Of a DNA stretch of 64,000 nt, positions 1 through 8,324 are shown piece after piece (within the stretch, counting starts at the first letter, position 1; every line of letters starts with the position of its first letter). Both the position numbers and the translations under genes were made by a program. The stretch comes from Pararhizobium sp. A13. GTDB lineage: Bacteria; Pseudomonadota; Alphaproteobacteria; Rhizobiales; Rhizobiaceae. The notes under the pieces were generated by a model that worked only from the letters and a program-made list of their open reading frames with translations, did not search any database and was not told the DNA's origin. The stretch is from assembly GCF_040126305.1 (NCBI RefSeq), contig NZ_CP149510.1, forward strand, positions 3,235,001-3,299,000, given 5' to 3'.

Positions 1-483
1 GCCAAACTGACCCGTCGCGTAGCCAAGTGCCTTGAGGAACTCCGCGACGGTCGGGTCTTCAGACCGAAGCCCGATGTCAGCACCGGGGAGCCCGACTTTT
101 GTAAGGCCTGTCCGGATCGGTGACTGCCCGGTAATGAATGCAGCGCGTCCGGCCGTGCAGCTCTGCTCGCCGTACCAGTCGGTGAACATAGCACCCTCGT
201 TGCCGATACGGTCAATATTGGGCGTCCGGTAACCCATCATCCCGCGATGGTAGATGCTTGGGTTAAACCAGCCGATATCATCTCCCATGATCATCAGGAT
301 GTTTGGCTTCTTCGTCCCGCTCGTTGCGGGAGCAGAAGTTTGCTGCGCGGACACGGAGCCTGTGACCAGCGGGGACAGCGCCGTCGCGGCCAACGCCGTT
401 GTGGCGACCAGGATGCTGCGCCGACTGAGATTGGGGCCGTCGGGATATTCCGGAACCTGAGTATCGCCAGAGTTATCTGTCAT
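1..483 (-). CDS. Arylsulfatase, Tat-exported (N-terminal part; gene runs off the left edge)
   Basis: Family S1 sulfatase, hydrolysing sulfate esters in the periplasm. Only the first 161 residues are inside the window. A twin-arginine signal is visible (RRSILVA at residues 21-27, then a hydrophobic stretch ending near VSAQ). Next come the metal-binding Asp pair D68-D69 (MGDDIGW) and the formylglycine site C109-T-A-G-R113, a CxAxR variant of the usual CxPxR; the Cys must be oxidised by a maturase not seen here. The start ATG at 481-483 follows a strong GGAGG. It is divergent from the outer-membrane barrel gene at 864 and close to a second sulfatase, so a joint role is likely. Substrate unknown. 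Confidence 0.85.
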   Translation of the reverse strand, partial: MTDNSGDTQVPEYPDGPNLSRRSILVATTALAATALSPLVTGSVSAQQTSAPATSGTKKPNILMIMGDDIGWFNPSIYHRGMMGYRTPNIDRIGNEGAMFTDWYGEQSCTAGRAAFITGQSPIRTGLTKVGLPGADIGLRSEDPTVAEFLKALGYATGQFG

Positions 484-863
484 GAGCGTTTCCTCCGTTA
501 ACTTCATAGGGAACGGTGTTCCCGGCAGACTAAACGTTTCGAGGACGTCACCACGCGCGGTGCGGTAAATGTAAGTAATCGCATAATGGCAGCAAATGAA
601 TGTCGGGGAAGTACGTAACAGTAAAACACGAGTGGAAATTCGCAGGCGAACAACGGCGGCAAAGGAAGTTGGGACAGTCGTGTTACCGGTCCAGGCACGA
701 CATTCTTCTTCATCATACACCTATTTTCGTTTCGGGCGTGAGCTTGCTCAGGTCTACCGCCGACCTGAGGGCAAGGAACGCCGAAAGAACGCCTTTCGAT
801 CCAGAGCGGCAAACATGTATGATCAGCGGATGGTGGTACCGAACGGATTCGTGGAGGATTGGG
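484..863. other. Divergent intergenic region, sulfatase / barrel gene
   Basis: About 380 bases between two divergent genes, presumably holding both promoters. I see no convincing -35/-10 pair, operator or hairpin. The frames that stay open here read as low-quality protein and are not called. Confidence 0.5.
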
Positions 864-1859
864 ATGGTAGACCTCAATGGCTTGTCTTCTAAACGCTATT
901 ACCAAGTCGGAATCTTGGTTGTTGGGTTTTCGGGGGCACTGGCAGCGTCATCGTCCGCTTTGGCCGACGAGAGCGGCATCAGCGTCTGGTTGCCTGGAAC
1001 TTACGGCAGTTTCGCGGCCGTGCCGGGAGAGCCCGGCTGGTCGTTTGCTACGCTCTACATTCACCCCTCAGCGAGCGCCGGGGCAGATGTCCGGTTTCCG
1101 CGCGGCGGCGATATCGATGTCGGCATCGACGGCCGTGGTGACCTATTTGCCTTCGGGCCAACCTACACCTTCGATCAACCCTTTCTCGGTGGTCAGGCAT
1201 CGTTGAGCGTGCTTGCAATCGCGGGGCGCAACAATGCGTCAGTTGACGCAACATTGACCGGCCCGGGCGGCGGTACGATCTCCGGGAGCCGCAGCGAGTC
1301 GCTAACCGCTTTCGGCGATGTTCTCCCGCAGTTCACCGTCAAATGGAATGACGGCACCAACAACTATATGACCTACCTCATGGGGCTGCTTCCAGTCGGC
1401 TCCTATGACCCGGATCGCCTCGCCAATCTCGGCCTCGGCCATGGCGCGGTCGACGCGGGAACAGGCTACACCTACCTCAACCCGGCGACCGGACGCGAAT
1501 TCTCAATCGTGGGTGGCCTGACCTACAATTTCGAAAACCCGGACACCGATTACAAGAACGGCATTGACGGCCATATCGACTGGGCGGCATCGCAATTTCT
1601 GAACGAACACGTCCATGTCGGCCTAGTCGGCTACGCTTTCCAGCAGTTGACAGGTGACAGCGGCGACGGGGCGACACTGGGAGACTTCAAGTCGCGTGTC
1701 TTCGGCGTCGGTCCGCAGGTCGGCTACAAGTTCAATGCCGGCGACACCACCGATGGCTATATCAATCTGAAGGGCTACTATGAGTTTGGCGCAAAGAACC
1801 GTGCCGAAGGATGGAATCTTTGGCTGACGCTGGCCTTCTCAGCGGCGGCTCAGAAGTAG
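864..1859 (+). CDS. SphA-like outer-membrane transporter (meta-pathway phenol-degradation barrel family)
   Basis: Predicted outer-membrane beta-barrel of the SphA/MetA_deg family, which commonly sits beside catabolic genes for hydrophobic or aromatic compounds. The protein is 331 residues: a signal peptide (about 1-35, cut after SSALA), then alternating aromatic/polar strands (for example FAFGPTYTF, FSIVGGLTYNF, VGYKFNA) and a final amphipathic strand ending WLTLAFSAAAQK. The frame stays open upstream to 600, but the ATG at 864 has GGAGG (853-857) at proper spacing and begins the signal peptide, so I chose it. The neighbours are two sulfatases and two DUF1254 proteins. The substrate is an inference only. 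Confidence 0.75.
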   Translation: MVDLNGLSSKRYYQVGILVVGFSGALAASSSALADESGISVWLPGTYGSFAAVPGEPGWSFATLYIHPSASAGADVRFPRGGDIDVGIDGRGDLFAFGPTYTFDQPFLGGQASLSVLAIAGRNNASVDATLTGPGGGTISGSRSESLTAFGDVLPQFTVKWNDGTNNYMTYLMGLLPVGSYDPDRLANLGLGHGAVDAGTGYTYLNPATGREFSIVGGLTYNFENPDTDYKNGIDGHIDWAASQFLNEHVHVGLVGYAFQQLTGDSGDGATLGDFKSRVFGVGPQVGYKFNAGDTTDGYINLKGYYEFGAKNRAEGWNLWLTLAFSAAAQK

Positions 1860-1883
1860 GAGAACAATTCGCAGGAGGCTATA

Positions 1884-1952
1884 ATGGCCTTGTTCCAGCG
1901 GAAGTCGACGACGCTGATCCGCACCGCCTTCTTTGGGCAGGACCTGTCGTAG
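1884..1952 (+). CDS. Possible 22-residue ORF or leader peptide
   Basis: A 22-codon frame (begins MALFQRKSTT, ends FFGQDLS) opens with an ATG seven bases after a strong GCAGGAGG, which is why it is listed. It lies between the barrel gene and the sulfatase gene and is followed by an inverted repeat. It may be a translated leader, a gene remnant or chance. No family was recognised. Confidence 0.25.
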   Translation: MALFQRKSTTLIRTAFFGQDLS

Positions 1953-1995
1953 CTGGGGTTGCCCCGACAAGCCCCGTGACGTCAGCATCGAAGGT

Positions 1996-2028
1996 TTCGG
2001 GACGATTCTTAGAAACCAGCGTCCCGAA
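1996..2028. repeat. Inverted repeat upstream of the sulfatase start
   Basis: Perfect 9-base arms TTCGGGACG (1996-2004) and CGTCCCGAA (2020-2028) with a 15-base loop, ending 21 bases before the sulfatase ATG. There is no T-run on either strand, so an intrinsic terminator is unlikely. It could be an operator or an mRNA hairpin. Confidence 0.45.
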
Positions 2029-2049
2029 CAGTTGCCACGGGAGGACCGA

Positions 2050-3480
2050 ATGAGACGGTTTAGCATGCTATGCAGCCTGACAATTCTGGCTGGCGTTACG
2101 ACGCCTATTCCCGCAGTCCCTGCGGTACCCGCGCCAAAGCCGAACATCGTTTTCATTCTGATGGACAATCTGGGTTATGGCGAAGTGGGGGCTTATGGCG
2201 GTGGCATAACGCGAGGCGCGGCCACTCCACGCATCGATCAGCTTGCCGACGAAGGAACACGGCTGACGAACTACAACGTCGAGGCTCAATGCTCGCCCAG
2301 CCGTTCAGCGATACTCACCGGACGTTTCTCGATACGATCAGGTACCCATTCGGTCCCCATCGGCGGCGGCGTCGAGGGACTGACGCGATGGGAGGTGACG
2401 ATAGCCGAAACGCTTTCCGAGACGGGCTATGCGACCGCCGCATTCGGCAAATGGCATCTCGGCAGTGAGCAGGGTCGCCTTCCTAACGATCAAGGATTCG
2501 ACGAGTGGTATGGAATTCCTCGAACGACTGATGAGGCTCTCTGGCCGGACGAACCTCAGGCAACGGCGCTCGGACTTCCTTTCGAACACGTCATGGAAGG
2601 TCGGAAGGGCGAGCAATCCAGGGATCTCACGGTCTACGACCTCAAACAGCGTCGGCTGATCGATGCCGAAATTACACGGCGCACCATCGATTTTATGAAA
2701 CGAAGCGTCGAGACCAACAAGCCGTTCTACGCTTACGTTCCGTTCACGCTTGTCCATTTCCCGACGCTTCCCAATCCCAAGTTTTCAGGGCGCTCAGGTT
2801 ATGGAGATTTTCCGGATGCGCTGGCGGAAATGGACGCCCATGTCGGCGAAATCCTCGACGCCATCGACGACTTGAAGGTTCGCTCGAACACAATCGTCGT
2901 GTTTACGAGCGACAATGGTCCAGAGGCAACGTGGCCGTGGCAGGGGTCTTCAGGCCCCTGGCGGGGGTACTATTTCACTCATATGGAAGGTTCACTCAGG
3001 GTACCCTTCATCATCAGATGGCCGGGCAACATTCCAACGGGCCGCACCAGCAACGAAATCGTGCATGAGGTAGATACTTTTACGACGTTCGCAAAGCTTG
3101 GCGGTGCCAAAATGCCAGAAGACCGCGCAATCGACGGCGTCGACCAGAGCGATTTTCTTCTCGGTAAATCGGAACGATCAAATCGCGAAGGGTTTCCGAT
3201 CTACGTCGCCGACCGCCTTGAGGGCGTGAAGTGGCGCAATTGGAAGATCGTCTTCTATGACGAACAGAGGGACTGGTGGAGCCCGCCGACAAAATTGGGT
3301 CAGCCCAAGGCTTTTGATCTGATCACAGACCCGAACGAGGAATATCCGGCGACGGGCCTACGCAATACATGGGCTGCGGGTCCCGCAATCAAAGTCATGG
3401 TGGACTTTGAAAAAACGCTGGCAAAATATCCGCCGATCCGTGAGGGAACGCCAGACCCTTATCTGCCGCCACACAGATAG
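2050..3480 (+). CDS. Arylsulfatase (sulfatase family S1), Sec-exported
   Basis: Sulfate-ester hydrolase of 476 residues with a Sec-type signal (about 1-28, ending PAVPAVPAPK). Motifs in order: KPNIVFILMDNLGYG (metal site D39, with Asn at 40 where many sulfatases have a second Asp), the formylglycine motif C81-S-P-S-R, FGKWHLG, and VVFTSDNGPE carrying further metal ligands. The frame is open back to 1933; the ATG at 2050 is preferred because GAGGA lies just upstream and the signal peptide starts there. It is followed by two DUF1254 genes on the same strand. Sulfatase maturation would need a formylglycine-generating enzyme encoded elsewhere. Substrate unknown. Confidence 0.88.
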   Translation: MRRFSMLCSLTILAGVTTPIPAVPAVPAPKPNIVFILMDNLGYGEVGAYGGGITRGAATPRIDQLADEGTRLTNYNVEAQCSPSRSAILTGRFSIRSGTHSVPIGGGVEGLTRWEVTIAETLSETGYATAAFGKWHLGSEQGRLPNDQGFDEWYGIPRTTDEALWPDEPQATALGLPFEHVMEGRKGEQSRDLTVYDLKQRRLIDAEITRRTIDFMKRSVETNKPFYAYVPFTLVHFPTLPNPKFSGRSGYGDFPDALAEMDAHVGEILDAIDDLKVRSNTIVVFTSDNGPEATWPWQGSSGPWRGYYFTHMEGSLRVPFIIRWPGNIPTGRTSNEIVHEVDTFTTFAKLGGAKMPEDRAIDGVDQSDFLLGKSERSNREGFPIYVADRLEGVKWRNWKIVFYDEQRDWWSPPTKLGQPKAFDLITDPNEEYPATGLRNTWAAGPAIKVMVDFEKTLAKYPPIREGTPDPYLPPHR

Positions 3481-3549
3481 CGGAGTTTCTCGTTCCTATC
3501 CGTCGGGAGCAGCTGGAGGCTTTCATTGTAGAAAGACAGGGTGTGCACC

Positions 3550-4950
3550 ATGGCTCGAATTATGTTGATCCTACTAGCCCTTGTATCTTCGATGGGATGC
3601 GCGTCGGCGAAGGACCTCTCCGCCAGTGACCTCAATGCCCGCGTTATCGAGCGCCGCGCCTTCGAGGCGGTCATCTGGGGAATGCCTGCGGTCAACTATG
3701 ACCTCATGTACCAGCAAATGCTGAACCTTGGCGGCAAGCCCAATCAGATTGTCTACTGGTCAAGGCTGTTCGACTGGCAAAACCAGACACTGACGCCCAA
3801 TCCCGACGTCATCTACCTGATGGCTTTCTTCAACACCAAGGACGGGCCTGTGGTGATCGAGATTCCACCAGAAGGCGATGGTGTCATCAACGGCAGCATC
3901 ATGGACCCGTGGCAAGCCGCCCTCGAAGATGTCGGGCCTGCTGGCGTTGATAAGGGCGCGGGCGGAAAGTATCTGATCCTTCCACCGGACAACAAGATGG
4001 CTGTGCCAGATGGTTACATCCCGCTACCCTCTGCGAATTATCAAGGCTACGCGCTGCTACGGTCCATTCCAAAGACCGGCAACAAAGCCGATGTCGAGGC
4101 TGCCGTAGCCTATGGCAAGCGCATCAGGCTCTACCCGTTTAACCAGGCTGCCAATCCCCCCGAAACGGTCTTCCTCGATGCCCTCGGCACAGTCTACGAT
4201 TCCGCAATTCCATACGATCTGCGCTTTTTTCAATCGCTTAACCGCTTCGTGCAGAGCGAACCCTGGCTCGTCCGAGATAAGGCGATGATCGACCAGTTAA
4301 GGTCGCTCGGCATTGAAAGGGGCAGACCGTTCGAACCCGACGCGGTGACGCAAGCCATCTTGAGGGAGGCGGCTGGAGAGGCACATGCATGGCTGGATTT
4401 GCAATATGAAACCACCTTCGCGCCCTATTACGAAGGACGTAAGTGGGTTTTCCCAATAGCGCCCGATGCGATCAAGGGTCTTCAGAGCCAGTATGCGGAC
4501 CCTGACAGCTACGCTGTCGACGGGCGCGGCGTCACCTATACGATGGCGTTTTTCAGTACCAAGCATTCGGGCATCGGCCAGTTCTATTTGATGACGATCA
4601 AGGACAAGGCCGGTCGACCATTCGAGGGCTCCAGCACCTATCGCCTCACCATCCCCGCGCATGCGCCTGTCAAACAGTATTGGTCGGCCACGGCTTATGA
4701 CCGAGCCACCCACACGCTCATTCGCGGCCAGAAAACGCTTAGTCGGTCCTCGCTCAGCCCCGGCCTGGCGAAGAACGCGGACGGATCGGTGGACGTGTTT
4801 TTCGGCCCCACAGCTCCAGACGGCAAGGAAGCGAACTGGGTGCCGACAGACCCGAGCGGCAAGTTCGAGGTGCTGTTCCGGTTCTACGGACCGGAGAAGC
4901 AGGTGTTCGACAAGACATGGATGCTAGGTGATATCGAAAAGGTGAACTGA
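3550..4950 (+). CDS. DUF1254/DUF1214 domain-containing exported protein
   Basis: Protein of 466 residues with a signal peptide (MARIMLILLALVSSMG, probable cut after CASA), then a DUF1254 region (about 30-190, with WGMPAVNYD and NPDVIYLMAFFNTKDGPVVIEIPP) and a C-terminal DUF1214 region (about 330-460, with YWSATAYDRAT and FFGPTAPDGKEANWV). The biochemical function of the family is not established; members often sit by sulfatase and transporter genes. A GTG nine bases earlier is an alternative start, but the ATG at 3550 begins the signal peptide. It lies 69 bases after the sulfatase and just before a related gene, which suggests one transcript. Confidence 0.82.
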   Translation: MARIMLILLALVSSMGCASAKDLSASDLNARVIERRAFEAVIWGMPAVNYDLMYQQMLNLGGKPNQIVYWSRLFDWQNQTLTPNPDVIYLMAFFNTKDGPVVIEIPPEGDGVINGSIMDPWQAALEDVGPAGVDKGAGGKYLILPPDNKMAVPDGYIPLPSANYQGYALLRSIPKTGNKADVEAAVAYGKRIRLYPFNQAANPPETVFLDALGTVYDSAIPYDLRFFQSLNRFVQSEPWLVRDKAMIDQLRSLGIERGRPFEPDAVTQAILREAAGEAHAWLDLQYETTFAPYYEGRKWVFPIAPDAIKGLQSQYADPDSYAVDGRGVTYTMAFFSTKHSGIGQFYLMTIKDKAGRPFEGSSTYRLTIPAHAPVKQYWSATAYDRATHTLIRGQKTLSRSSLSPGLAKNADGSVDVFFGPTAPDGKEANWVPTDPSGKFEVLFRFYGPEKQVFDKTWMLGDIEKVN

Positions 4951-4961
4951 GGGAGGCTGCT

Positions 4962-6440
4962 ATGAAAATGCTCCTGCTATCGGCGATGCTTGGCGTCGCA
5001 ATCGCCTCAAACGTCCAGGCACAAACAGCCGATCCACATGGTTGGATCGGCACGGAAACAGTGAAGACGCGTTTCGGCAATTTCGAATTCAAGAACGGCT
5101 ACCCCGATGACGTTGCGGCACAAAAACTCAGGGATGTTCTACTGATAAGCCGCGCGACGGAAGCCTACCTGGCTCAGATGCCTGCGGTCTCCTGGTATCG
5201 GACCTGGAAAGGAACGGCGGCAGCGGGTGACAAGGTGCCCAACCAGTTGGTCATCTGGGAAACGCTCATGGATGCCAAAACCTTACTGCTGACCGGCAAT
5301 ACGGAAACGGTATACGGGCTTGCGGCAATCGACCTCAAACGCGACGGACCGGTAGTCGTGGAAGTTCCGCCAAAGATGCTCGGCGGTTTTAGTGATCTCT
5401 GGCAGGAACAGATTGCCGGTATCGGCCCAACCGGCACCGACAAAGGCTTGGGTGGCAAGTTCTTGCTACTGCCACCCGGCTATGATGGGCCTGTTCCGGA
5501 TGGCTATCTCGTCGGTAAGGCAAAAACGTTTGGTGTGGTTCTCGGAATGCGCGGGTTCCTAGTGGATGGCAAGCCGGGTCCTGCTGTCGCCTTGATGAAG
5601 AAAACCCGCATCTATCCGCTCTCGCAGGCAGGCAAGCCACCACAAATGGCCTTTGTGAACGGGTCGGGTAATGAGATCGATACCCTCATGGCGGAAGACT
5701 TTCAGTATTTCAACGATCTGGCGGTACTGATCGAGCGCGAGCCCTCCGACATCATCAACACCGCTGAGCGTTTCCAACTCGCCTCTATTGGCATCGAGAA
5801 GGGCAAGCCCTTTACCCCCGACGCGAACAAGAAGGCTACACTTGCCGAGGCCGCGCGACTGGGGGCAGCATTGGCGCGTACCAACAGTTTCGCCTCCACC
5901 GATCCGGCTCGGCTTACTTACCCCGACCGGAAATGGGAGTGGGCGTTCATCGGCGGCAGCGCGAGCTGGGATGCGCAAGGTTATGTCAACACGGACCGCC
6001 GCGCAGCGTTCGCCTATATCGCCGTCGGTATGTCGCCCGCTATGGTGGACAAGGTTGTCGGACAGGGCTCGCAGTACCTGTGGACGATGCGTGACAGCCA
6101 GGGGAACTATCTGGACGGCGACAAGACCTATCGCCTCCATCTACCTGCGAACATTCCGATCGTGAATTTCTGGTCGGTCGTTGTCTACGATTCCCAGAGC
6201 CGGTCCGAGCTTCGCAACGGGGAACCATTTCCCAGCGTAAGCCAATACACCGGTCCCAAAGCCAATGCCGATGGTTCCATCGACGTGTATTTCGGTCCGA
6301 CTGTGCCTGCAGGCAAGGAGAAGAACTGGATCAAGACCGTACCGGAGAAGGGTTGGTTTACTCTCCTGCGGTTCTACGGTCCCAAGAAGGAATTCTTCGA
6401 CCAGTCGTGGAAGCCGGACGACATTGTTGAGGCGCACTGA
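4962..6440 (+). CDS. DUF1254/DUF1214 domain-containing exported protein (second copy)
   Basis: Protein of 492 residues with a clear signal peptide (MKMLLLSAMLGVAIASNVQAQ). It shares the preceding gene's architecture: DUF1254 (about 60-210, with NTETVYGLAAIDLKRDGPVVVEVPP) and DUF1214 (about 370-480, with NFWSVVVYDSQSRSE and YFGPTVPAGKEKNW). The ATG at 4962 has GGGAGG six bases upstream. The gap to the first copy is only 11 bases, so the two are very likely co-transcribed, and they look like diverged paralogues. Function unknown; the context points to handling of the same substrate as the sulfatases. Confidence 0.82.
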   Translation: MKMLLLSAMLGVAIASNVQAQTADPHGWIGTETVKTRFGNFEFKNGYPDDVAAQKLRDVLLISRATEAYLAQMPAVSWYRTWKGTAAAGDKVPNQLVIWETLMDAKTLLLTGNTETVYGLAAIDLKRDGPVVVEVPPKMLGGFSDLWQEQIAGIGPTGTDKGLGGKFLLLPPGYDGPVPDGYLVGKAKTFGVVLGMRGFLVDGKPGPAVALMKKTRIYPLSQAGKPPQMAFVNGSGNEIDTLMAEDFQYFNDLAVLIEREPSDIINTAERFQLASIGIEKGKPFTPDANKKATLAEAARLGAALARTNSFASTDPARLTYPDRKWEWAFIGGSASWDAQGYVNTDRRAAFAYIAVGMSPAMVDKVVGQGSQYLWTMRDSQGNYLDGDKTYRLHLPANIPIVNFWSVVVYDSQSRSELRNGEPFPSVSQYTGPKANADGSIDVYFGPTVPAGKEKNWIKTVPEKGWFTLLRFYGPKKEFFDQSWKPDDIVEAH

Positions 6441-7016
6441 GAGGTCGCCCAGGGCAATGCGAACGTTTAACACACCAGCATCTCGCGATGGTCGCTGCCC
6501 CGGTAAATGACGGTAACTCCTTGAAGTTTTACAGCAAGCCGATGGCATCCATCCGGTCGGTGAGATGACGTTCAAAACCCGCGAATTTCGCAAATACTAT
6601 AACGAACGGCCAAAACTATAGCGCGGCGATCTGGATGAGTGGTCTCATCCTGATTGTCGCGCCGCAAAAACGTCCTGTCTGATCGCATTTATCATCGTTC
6701 GGTGGTAACACGTTGTCGCAGAGGGAGTGCGGGCCAGATGTGGCGTTTCATAGGCCGGTAACAGTACCTGCCATAGTTGACAATCAGACCAGTCTTGCTA
6801 GCTTCAGATGTAGCGGAGGCAAGACGGTTTGTCTGCTTGGGGTTGGCTTCGGGCCGCCCGTCAGCGTGGCGCACAATCTAGGCGCTCGTACCGTTCAAAG
6901 ACTGCGGAGTGACGTATATAGGCGTCGTCTTGTGCGAGGAATATCCTCCCAACTGAGGGGCGGCCCTTTGGTCCGTTGCACGTCCGCTTCAGCAATGAAG
7001 CAAAGGACGTGGACTC
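6441..7016. other. Intergenic region at the start of a mosaic stretch
   Basis: About 576 bases without a credible gene. It contains the long hairpin at 6621-6665, described separately. The open frames on both strands here are short and of unusual composition; I recognise no protein family in them. It may be decayed mobile DNA, given the IS and gene fragments that follow. Confidence 0.45.
6621..6665. repeat. Long imperfect hairpin
   Basis: Arms 6621-6639 and 6644-6662 form about 19 pairs with one T-T mismatch and two G-U pairs, closed by a 4-base loop. No T-run follows on the plus strand and only a weak one on minus. It could end the upstream transcript or be a leftover of a mobile element. 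Confidence 0.45.
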
Positions 7017-7400
7017 GTGAAATCAAACAGCCGAATTAGAAACCTCAGACGCATGGCAGCCGAGAACCAAGGGTGGCAATGTTACTATTGCAACTTTCCC
7101 ATGTGGGAAAGCGACCCAGCGGTTTTCAAAGCACGCTATGCACTATCTTCTCGGGCAGTCCGGCACTTCCGCTGCACTGCAGAGCATTTAAAGGCTCGAT
7201 GTGACGGAGGGCGCGATATCGAGGAGAACATCGTCGCTGCCTGCCGGTATTGCAACATGAAGCGCCACCGGAGGAAGCGGCCGAAGGATGCCGTTTCCTA
7301 TGCTCACTTTGTTCGATCACGGTTGGAGCAAGGTCGATGGCATCCTGTCAGGTTCACGCATCAGACACCGCAAGTGCCGCCGGACGCCGACATCAAGTGA
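7017..7400 (+). CDS. HNH endonuclease-like protein
   Basis: Small predicted HNH nuclease of 127 residues. A zinc-ribbon pair is visible (C22-x-x-C25 and C76-x-x-C79) around the HNH core: H57 in TAEHL, D63-G-G, N71 in ENIVAAC, and H84 in NMKRH. Its size and lack of other domains fit a stand-alone HNH protein, often found in islands and phages. The start is the GTG at 7017; there is no strong Shine-Dalgarno sequence. It sits alone in a region of gene fragments, so its biological role (defence, mobile element or orphan) cannot be told. Confidence 0.72.
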   Translation: MKSNSRIRNLRRMAAENQGWQCYYCNFPMWESDPAVFKARYALSSRAVRHFRCTAEHLKARCDGGRDIEENIVAACRYCNMKRHRRKRPKDAVSYAHFVRSRLEQGRWHPVRFTHQTPQVPPDADIK

Positions 7401-7451
7401 CGACAAATGCGGGACCGTTGCATTTGTCAAGAACGTCCACCACCACTCTTC

Positions 7452-7745
7452 TCAGATCGCTTCTGGCAGCAAAGTCTCAGGTGCCATCTCCTGAGCAAGG
7501 AGGGCAGACCGCCGCTTCGCCAGTGTTTCGCGATAATCCTGCGCCTCGACATCCCTGAAGAACGGGGCATCCGGAGCCAAGCGCTTTACCGCGCCTTCCA
7601 CCTCGTCCAGCGTCGCTTTGAAGAACTCCTTCCGGTAATTCTGGGCATTCACTCGCACGGGCTCAAATTCAGCATGCAGAGCACGTTCCAGTCCCGGGGC
7701 GTTATCGCTGTATATGATGGCGTGAGTATCGAAAACAAACGGCAC
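7452..7745 (-). pseudogene. C-terminal fragment of a GIY-YIG (T5orf172/MUG113) DUF4041-type protein
   Basis: About 97 codons, ending at a normal stop, match the tail of the T5orf172/MUG113 domain seen in DUF4041 proteins: [20 protein letters not shown], then [12 protein letters not shown]. The N-terminal coiled-coil and the catalytic GIY-YIG half are absent. Immediately upstream, in a different reading frame, the DNA becomes an IS21 istB fragment. This looks like a gene cut by an IS21-family insertion followed by deletion. Confidence 0.65.
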
Positions 7746-7756
7746 ACTGGCGTCCC

Positions 7757-8101
7757 CAGGCGATCGAGGAGAGCGGTCGTCATCTTGGCGTCGCCAAAGA
7801 CACTGGCCCATTCGCTGAAGCTGAGATTGGTGCTGATGACCACGCTGGTCCGCTCGTAGAGTTTGCTGAGCAGGTGGAATAGCAGCGCACCGCCGGATGC
7901 GCTGAACGGCAGGTATCCCAGCTCATCAAGAATCAACAGGTCGAGCCGGACCAAGGCCTCAGCGATCTGGCCCGCTTTGCCCTTAGCCTTCTCCTGCTCA
8001 AGCGCATTGACCAATTCGATCGTGGAGAAGAAGTGGACCTTTCGGCGGTGATACTCGATGGCCTGAACGCCGATCGCCGTGGCGATGTGCGTCTTATGCC
8101 C
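7757..8101 (-). pseudogene. istB: IS21-family helper ATPase fragment (istB remnant)
   Basis: The frame carries IstB-like sequence: a damaged Walker A ([15 protein letters not shown], lacking the GxxGxGK lead), [16 protein letters not shown], Walker [14 protein letters not shown], and [28 protein letters not shown]. Homology stops abruptly at the DRL (about 7757), where intact IstB proteins continue into a conserved C-terminus, and the N-terminal third is missing. No istA is present next to it. This is a dead insertion-sequence relic, not a working transposition helper. Confidence 0.8.
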
Positions 8102-8324
8102 TCTTCCCCGATAGCCGGTACGCAAGACAGTTCTATGCCGACTCCTTCTTGGATCAGGTCGGGAAGGCTGAGGATAGCTGGGCGACCGGCACCATCCCAT
8201 CTTCGCTGAAGGGACACCTCGATGCCGCGGCCGAAAACGTACCTCACGTGATGCGGTTAAAGGCGATCTCGATCCTGCTTCTCCGCCTCAGGAAGCATGC
8301 AGTGGCCCTGGATTTCGCGCGCCC

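Noticed and set aside
600..863. Upstream extension of the barrel gene (88 more codons)
   Set aside because: The sequence before the ATG at 864 is not signal-peptide-like and the good ribosome site lies at 853-857.
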